10,109 nucleotides of DNA from JAZQLP01 sp045629205 (lineage in GTDB: Bacteria; Bacillota; Clostridia; Oscillospirales; UBA644). Each line of letters opens with the position of its first letter. Positions within the stretch are counted from its first letter, which is position 1. The notes under the pieces are model-generated. The model was not told the origin of the DNA, did no database searches, and was given only the letters and a program-made list of their open reading frames with translations. The position numbers were made by a program, and so were the translations under genes. The DNA lies in the NCBI GenBank assembly GCA_045629205.1, contig JAZQQT010000066.1:1-10109 (forward strand). The letters are read 5' to 3'. This document shows, piece after piece, positions 8,004 to 10,109 of this stretch.

Positions 8004-8265
8004 TGTTACAGATCACATTTACCGACCGATTTCAAAGCATTATAAAAATCTGACCGACATTGAGAAAAAGCAATTCAAAAACAAGCTTGCTATTTTTTCG
8101 GAGAATCCGATGCACCCGTCTTTGCTTGTCAAACGGATACAAGGTACGCCCGATTTGTTTGAATTCAGTGTCAATATGGATATTCGGGTAATTTGGTTTT
8201 ACGAGGGTGAACAGCTTGTCGCCCTTGTGGATATCGGTCATCATGACATTTTGAAAAGCTATTAA
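8003..8265 (+). pseudogene. Frameshifted RelE/ParE-superfamily toxin
   Basis: The ATG at 8003, overlapping the antitoxin stop, opens MLQITFTDRFQS, but the frame stops at a TGA at 8051-8053. Shifting by one base at 8038 continues HYKNLTDIEKKQF to the TAA at 8265. The joined protein would be 87 aa, normal for small RelE/ParE-like mRNA interferase or gyrase-poison toxins. It carries NPMHPSLLVKRIQGT, FEFSVNMDIRVIWFYEGEQ and GHHDIL, a pattern known from clostridial toxins paired with AbrB-type antitoxins. Restoring one C (AGCCAT instead of AGCAT at 8036-8040) repairs the frame. The long in-frame stretch upstream of the shift point comes from the antitoxin region in another frame and is not protein. 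An assembly error or programmed -1 shift is possible, but there is no classic slippery heptamer. Confidence 0.75.
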
Positions 8266-8277
8266 CGAATACTTTTC

Positions 8278-8312
8278 GGCGTTTCGGAAAAAACGGAACG
8301 CCTTTTCTTTTT
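8278..8312 (+). terminator. Rho-independent terminator after the toxin remnant
   Basis: GGCGTTTCG (8278-8286) pairs with CGGAACGCC (8294-8302) through one G-T wobble, with an A-rich 7-base loop and a following T tract (8303-8312, interrupted by one C). It starts 13 bases after the toxin stop and is a textbook + strand terminator. Confidence 0.88.
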
Positions 8313-8414
8313 GCTGTCTTCTATATGGTGGAAAAAATGACCGAAATCAAAAAAAATAGCTTATTTGATTGAAAATATTTTATTAACGAAAAGTCGAGAC
8401 ATTTCTTGGCACAT

Positions 8415-8429
8415 TTTTCGTAACGAAAA
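8415..8429. repeat. 15-bp palindrome TTTTCGT-A-ACGAAAA
   Basis: This is a perfect 7-bp inverted repeat around a single A. The half site TAACGAAAA also occurs as a direct copy at 8384-8392. Both lie in the AT-rich stretch 8313-8460, which otherwise shows no gene, ribosome binding site or credible promoter. It could be a protein-binding site for the module downstream, or just low-complexity structure. Confidence 0.35.
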
Positions 8430-8461
8430 TTTCAGAGCAACTCATATAATTAAACCGTTAG

Positions 8462-8479
8462 TTTATCTGATTAGATAAA
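8462..8479. promoter_or_regulatory. Inverted repeat upstream of the -35 box (candidate operator)
   Basis: TTTATCT (8462-8468) and AGATAAA (8473-8479) form a perfect 7-bp inverted repeat around GATT, centred about 25 bases upstream of the -35 box. The octamer TGATTAGA at 8468-8475 recurs at 8503-8510 inside the -35/-10 spacer. Such placement is typical of binding sites for the regulator encoded downstream. Confidence 0.4.
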
Positions 8480-8492
8480 TATCAAAACTCTA

Positions 8493-8520
8493 TTGACATA
8501 AGTGATTAGACGAGTATAAT
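8493..8520 (+). promoter_or_regulatory. Consensus sigma-A promoter of the three-gene module
   Basis: An exact TTGACA (8493-8498) and an exact TATAAT (8515-8520) are separated by 16 bases. Transcription should begin around 8526-8528, giving a leader of about 40 bases to the ATG at 8569. A promoter this strong would normally need repression, and potential operators flank and overlap it. Confidence 0.85.
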
Positions 8521-8523
8521 ATC

Positions 8524-8549
8524 AATTAGTGCAAAGCTTTGCAATAATT
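8524..8549. promoter_or_regulatory. 26-bp near-perfect palindrome at the transcription start (candidate operator)
   Basis: The core TGCAAAGCTTTGCA (8530-8543) is a perfect 14-bp palindrome. It extends on each side, AATTA matching TAATT, with a single mismatch pair (8529/8544), giving 13-bp arms. It starts 4 bases after the -10 box and covers the expected start site, so a bound dimer would block RNA polymerase. The ArsR-type regulator two genes downstream is the natural candidate. In RNA it would form a hairpin just ahead of the ribosome binding site, an alternative role. Confidence 0.65.
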
Positions 8550-8568
8550 TAATTAAAGGAGACACAAT

Positions 8569-9093
8569 ATGAACGAAAATATTAGGATATCGAACGGCGT
8601 AATAATTGGTGATTCCGTTTTTTATATTTCTGCCGCCTCGCTGCTTGACAAAGAGTGTAAACGGCTTTGTGAGTTTACCGCCGTTCTTGACAAAGACTCC
8701 GTCCGTAAAAAAGAAAATATTGCAGAATACAAGTGTGCGAAATACCGCTATGCGGTGATATCATTGATACATTCCACGCTTTACAATAACAACCGAGGAA
8801 GAAAGTCAAGAAATCTATCCGGCTCGCATTATCTGTTTCCGGTAATAGATGATTTGTTTTTCACGAAAAAACCGGGAAATCTTATGCTGTATGATTCGAT
8901 TCCCGAGCTTGAAAAGCCCGATTTCAGTCTCTATTACGCTATGACAGAGTGTGCCGACACGGAGCTTGCAAAATATGAAGCAAAGCTTTCCGGTGCTTCG
9001 GATTGGGAAAAAACCGAGCTTAATGAGCGCATAAATGGATTGCATTTTGCAAAGGAATGTTTGCAAAATGCTTGGCAGACAAGGGGGATATAA
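8569..9093 (+). CDS. Unrecognised 174-aa protein, first gene of the regulatory module
   Basis: I do not recognise this family. The start is clear: AAAGGAGA (8555-8562) lies 6 bases before the ATG, downstream of a consensus promoter. The protein looks soluble, with no signal peptide or membrane segment. It has an N-terminal beta-like part (RISNGVIIGDSVFYISAASL, 6-25), then a Cys/Lys-rich stretch (C30, C34, C56). A middle region, KYRYAVISLIHSTLYNNNRG near 58-77, is followed by a basic loop and HYLFPVIDDLFFTK (87-100). The C-terminus is charged and helical (about 129-174), possibly coiled coil. Its stop is 4 bases before the ArsR-type regulator start, and the ribosome binding site for that gene lies within its last codons, so the two are translated together. 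A role as effector, sensor partner or regulated target of the two DNA-binding proteins is inference only. Confidence 0.75.
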   Translation: MNENIRISNGVIIGDSVFYISAASLLDKECKRLCEFTAVLDKDSVRKKENIAEYKCAKYRYAVISLIHSTLYNNNRGRKSRNLSGSHYLFPVIDDLFFTKKPGNLMLYDSIPELEKPDFSLYYAMTECADTELAKYEAKLSGASDWEKTELNERINGLHFAKECLQNAWQTRGI

Positions 9094-9097
9094 CAAA

Positions 9098-9631
9098 ATG
9101 AGACGCAATATTGAATTGTTAAAGCTCCTCTCCGATGAATCCCGACTTGAAATTCTGAACATTCTTTTAAGAGAGGATTCCTATGTGGAAAAAATAGCTT
9201 GTGAATTATCGCTGACACCTGCCACTGTTTGCTATCATCTGAAAAAGTTAGAGGATGCAGGCGTTGTGAACAGTTCCCGTTCTCAATTTTATATTATATA
9301 TTCCACTAATCGGGAAATCTTTGAAAAGCCCTTATACGAGCTGATTCAAAGGGACGAATCCGATTCGGACAGAGAAGAAAAATACAAAAAATCGGTCATT
9401 TCGAGCTTTTTCAAATACGGCAGACTGACAAAGATACCGTCACAGCAAAAAAAGCGGGAAATCGTTCTTGCCGAGATTGCAAACGAGTTTGATATCGATC
9501 GTACATACAGCGAAAAGGAAGTCAACGAAATTATTTTACGCTATCACGATGACTTCTGCACCATTCGCCGGGAAATGATCGCATTCAAAATGATGAGCCG
9601 TGACAGAGAAAGCTACAGAAGAATCAAATGA
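9098..9631 (+). CDS. ArsR-family winged-helix regulator with C-terminal DUF2087
   Basis: The 177-aa cytoplasmic DNA-binding protein starts at the ATG at 9098, preceded by AGGGGG at 9082-9087. Residues 1-75 form an ArsR-type winged helix: LLKLLSDESRLEILNILL (7-24), the recognition helix region TPATVCYHLKKLEDAG (40-55) and a wing near RSQFYIIYST. No metal-binding Cys pair typical of ArsR/SmtB sensors is evident; C35 and C45 are single. Residues about 104-174 match the DUF2087 pattern, with GRLTKIPSQQKKREIVLAEI, then YSEKEVNEIILRYHDDFCTI and RREM, a domain often fused to helix-turn-helix regulators. It probably represses the promoter at 8493-8520 through the palindrome at 8524-8549 (inference). 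Its stop overlaps the next start by four bases (ATGA). Confidence 0.88.
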   Translation: MRRNIELLKLLSDESRLEILNILLREDSYVEKIACELSLTPATVCYHLKKLEDAGVVNSSRSQFYIIYSTNREIFEKPLYELIQRDESDSDREEKYKKSVISSFFKYGRLTKIPSQQKKREIVLAEIANEFDIDRTYSEKEVNEIILRYHDDFCTIRREMIAFKMMSRDRESYRRIK

Positions 9632-9843
9632 AGAAAAAAATTTGCATTGCTGAACTGATACTTGACTATCGGAAAAAGCACGGGTTGTCACAGAAGGCAT
9701 TTTCAAAGCTTCTAGGAGTCAGCACCATGGCTGTTTCCAAATGGGAAAGAGAGCTGTGTTATCCTGACATTTTTCTGTTGACGGACTTATCGGAAATACT
9801 GGGTGTTTCCATTGACGAAATGCTCGGAAAGGGGCAGTATTAA
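9628..9843 (+). CDS. Small XRE/Cro-C1-type helix-turn-helix protein
   Basis: The 71-aa protein is little more than one DNA-binding domain. LILDYRKKHGLSQKAFSKLL (10-29), VSTMAVSKWERELCYPDIFL (31-50) and the closing ILGVSIDEML (57-66) are characteristic of clostridial Cro/C1 regulators. It overlaps the stop of the ArsR-type gene by four bases (ATGA), so translation is coupled. There is no sensor or dimerisation domain beyond the HTH, so it may act as a partner or antagonist of its neighbour. Its last four codons lie in the left arm of the hairpin at 9831-9874. Confidence 0.88.
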   Translation: MKKKICIAELILDYRKKHGLSQKAFSKLLGVSTMAVSKWERELCYPDIFLLTDLSEILGVSIDEMLGKGQY

Positions 9844-9874
9844 AAGGCGATTTCGCTACTTTTAATACTGCCCC
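9831..9874. terminator. Perfect 16-bp inverted repeat over the stop codon (bidirectional terminator-like hairpin)
   Basis: GGGGCAGTATTAAAAG (9831-9846) is exactly matched by CTTTTAATACTGCCCC (9859-9874). Within the 12-base loop, GCG and CGC can pair again. The TAA stop of the HTH gene (9841-9843) sits inside the left arm. Convergent genes end on both sides, which suits a two-way terminator. Neither side has a proper T tract right after the stem, however, so it may instead protect mRNA ends, bind a protein, or be the trace of a small mobile repeat. Confidence 0.6.
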
Positions 9875-9902
9875 ATAAATAATCTGTGTTTTTTACCGAA
9901 TA

Positions 9903-10109
9903 TCAGCTATCGGAAATATTGTTCTTGCTACATTGATTTATATGAAACCAAAAGGATGTATTTGCGGGATCTACTTTGTATACGCCGTAATCAATTACGG
10001 TTTCGATATTGCAATTTGAAAGCAAATTATGATAGCAATCCTCAAAATTTTCTACAATTGCAATACATTCAAAATTGCCGAACAGCCGGAACACGCCGGT
10101 CGGGGTTCC
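9903..10109 (-). CDS. C-terminal part of an unidentified minus-strand protein (runs off the right edge)
   Basis: On the minus strand the frame is open from the window edge to the TGA at 9903-9905, giving the last 68 residues of a longer protein. It begins GTPTGVFRLFG and continues through ECIAIVENFEDCYHNLL, VIDYGVYKVDPANTSFWFHI to a short polar tail. A GTG at 10094 could start it, but the open frame and sensible sequence before it suggest the true start is outside the window. No family recognised. It converges with the HTH gene, the hairpin at 9831-9874 lying between them. Base composition is AT-rich like the rest of the accessory part. Confidence 0.5.
   Translation of the reverse strand, partial: GTPTGVFRLFGNFECIAIVENFEDCYHNLLSNCNIETVIDYGVYKVDPANTSFWFHINQCSKNNISDS

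Noticed and set aside
7891..8037. Long in-frame N-terminal extension of the toxin
   Set aside because: That stretch codes for the antitoxin C-terminus in another frame; the real toxin start at 8003 is in a different frame and joins through a one-base deletion.
8325..8372. 15-codon ATG open frame in the AT-rich intergenic region
   Set aside because: No ribosome binding site, lysine-rich low-complexity content, and no support beyond being open.
9035..9097. Upstream start for the ArsR-type gene inside the preceding gene
   Set aside because: The ATG at 9098 has a suitable AGGGGG upstream and gives the normal start of the winged-helix domain; the extra 21 residues are shadow sequence.
8815..9218. 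Minus-strand open frames opposite the unknown protein and the ArsR-type gene
   Set aside because: They overlap genes with good ribosome binding sites and clear domain homology, and show no start signals of their own.
1..10109. CRISPR arrays, tRNA or rRNA genes, complete insertion sequences
   Set aside because: No regularly spaced repeats, cloverleaf-like or rRNA-like sequence, or transposase motifs were seen on either strand.

Overview
The window looks like a chromosomal segment of a low-to-moderate GC anaerobic Firmicute, probably a Clostridia gut or rumen type. The grounds are the NfnAB flavoprotein pair typical of strict anaerobes, AAAGGAG-type ribosome binding sites, a consensus sigma-A promoter, and clostridial-style regulators and toxin-antitoxin remnants. 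This assignment is inferred from gene content and style, not from a database match.

Positions 1-6873 hold a tight + strand run of five genes with gaps of 1, 11, 6 and 27 bases, so probably one operon. They are nfnA (FAD/[2Fe-2S] small subunit), nfnB (FAD/two [4Fe-4S] large subunit), leuA (2-isopropylmalate synthase), cimA (citramalate synthase) and a cytoplasmic class-C-beta-lactamase-fold serine hydrolase. LeuA and CimA commit carbon to leucine and, from pyruvate, to isoleucine. NfnAB balances NADPH, NADH and ferredoxin, and may link the redox pool to the NADPH and glutamate demand of branched-chain amino acid synthesis. leuB, leuC, leuD and ilv genes are absent from the window.

Positions 6874-8312 are accessory in character. 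They hold a small AT-rich membrane protein with a DUF5412-like tail, a two-tier hairpin terminator, and a decayed type II toxin-antitoxin pair. The AbrB/MazE-type antitoxin has lost its start and carries a TAG stop. The RelE/ParE-like toxin has a one-base deletion near its start. A good terminator follows.

Positions 8313-9874 form a compact self-contained module. It has an AT-rich regulatory region with a perfect TTGACA-16-TATAAT promoter, a 26-bp near-perfect palindrome where transcription should begin, and repeated TGATTAGA motifs. Three tightly packed genes follow: an unrecognised 174-aa protein, an ArsR-type winged-helix regulator with a C-terminal DUF2087 domain, and a 71-aa XRE-type helix-turn-helix protein. 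The module ends in a perfect 16-bp-arm hairpin that runs over the last stop codon. This is the most novel-looking part of the window.

At the right edge, the 3' end of an unidentified minus-strand gene converges on that hairpin.
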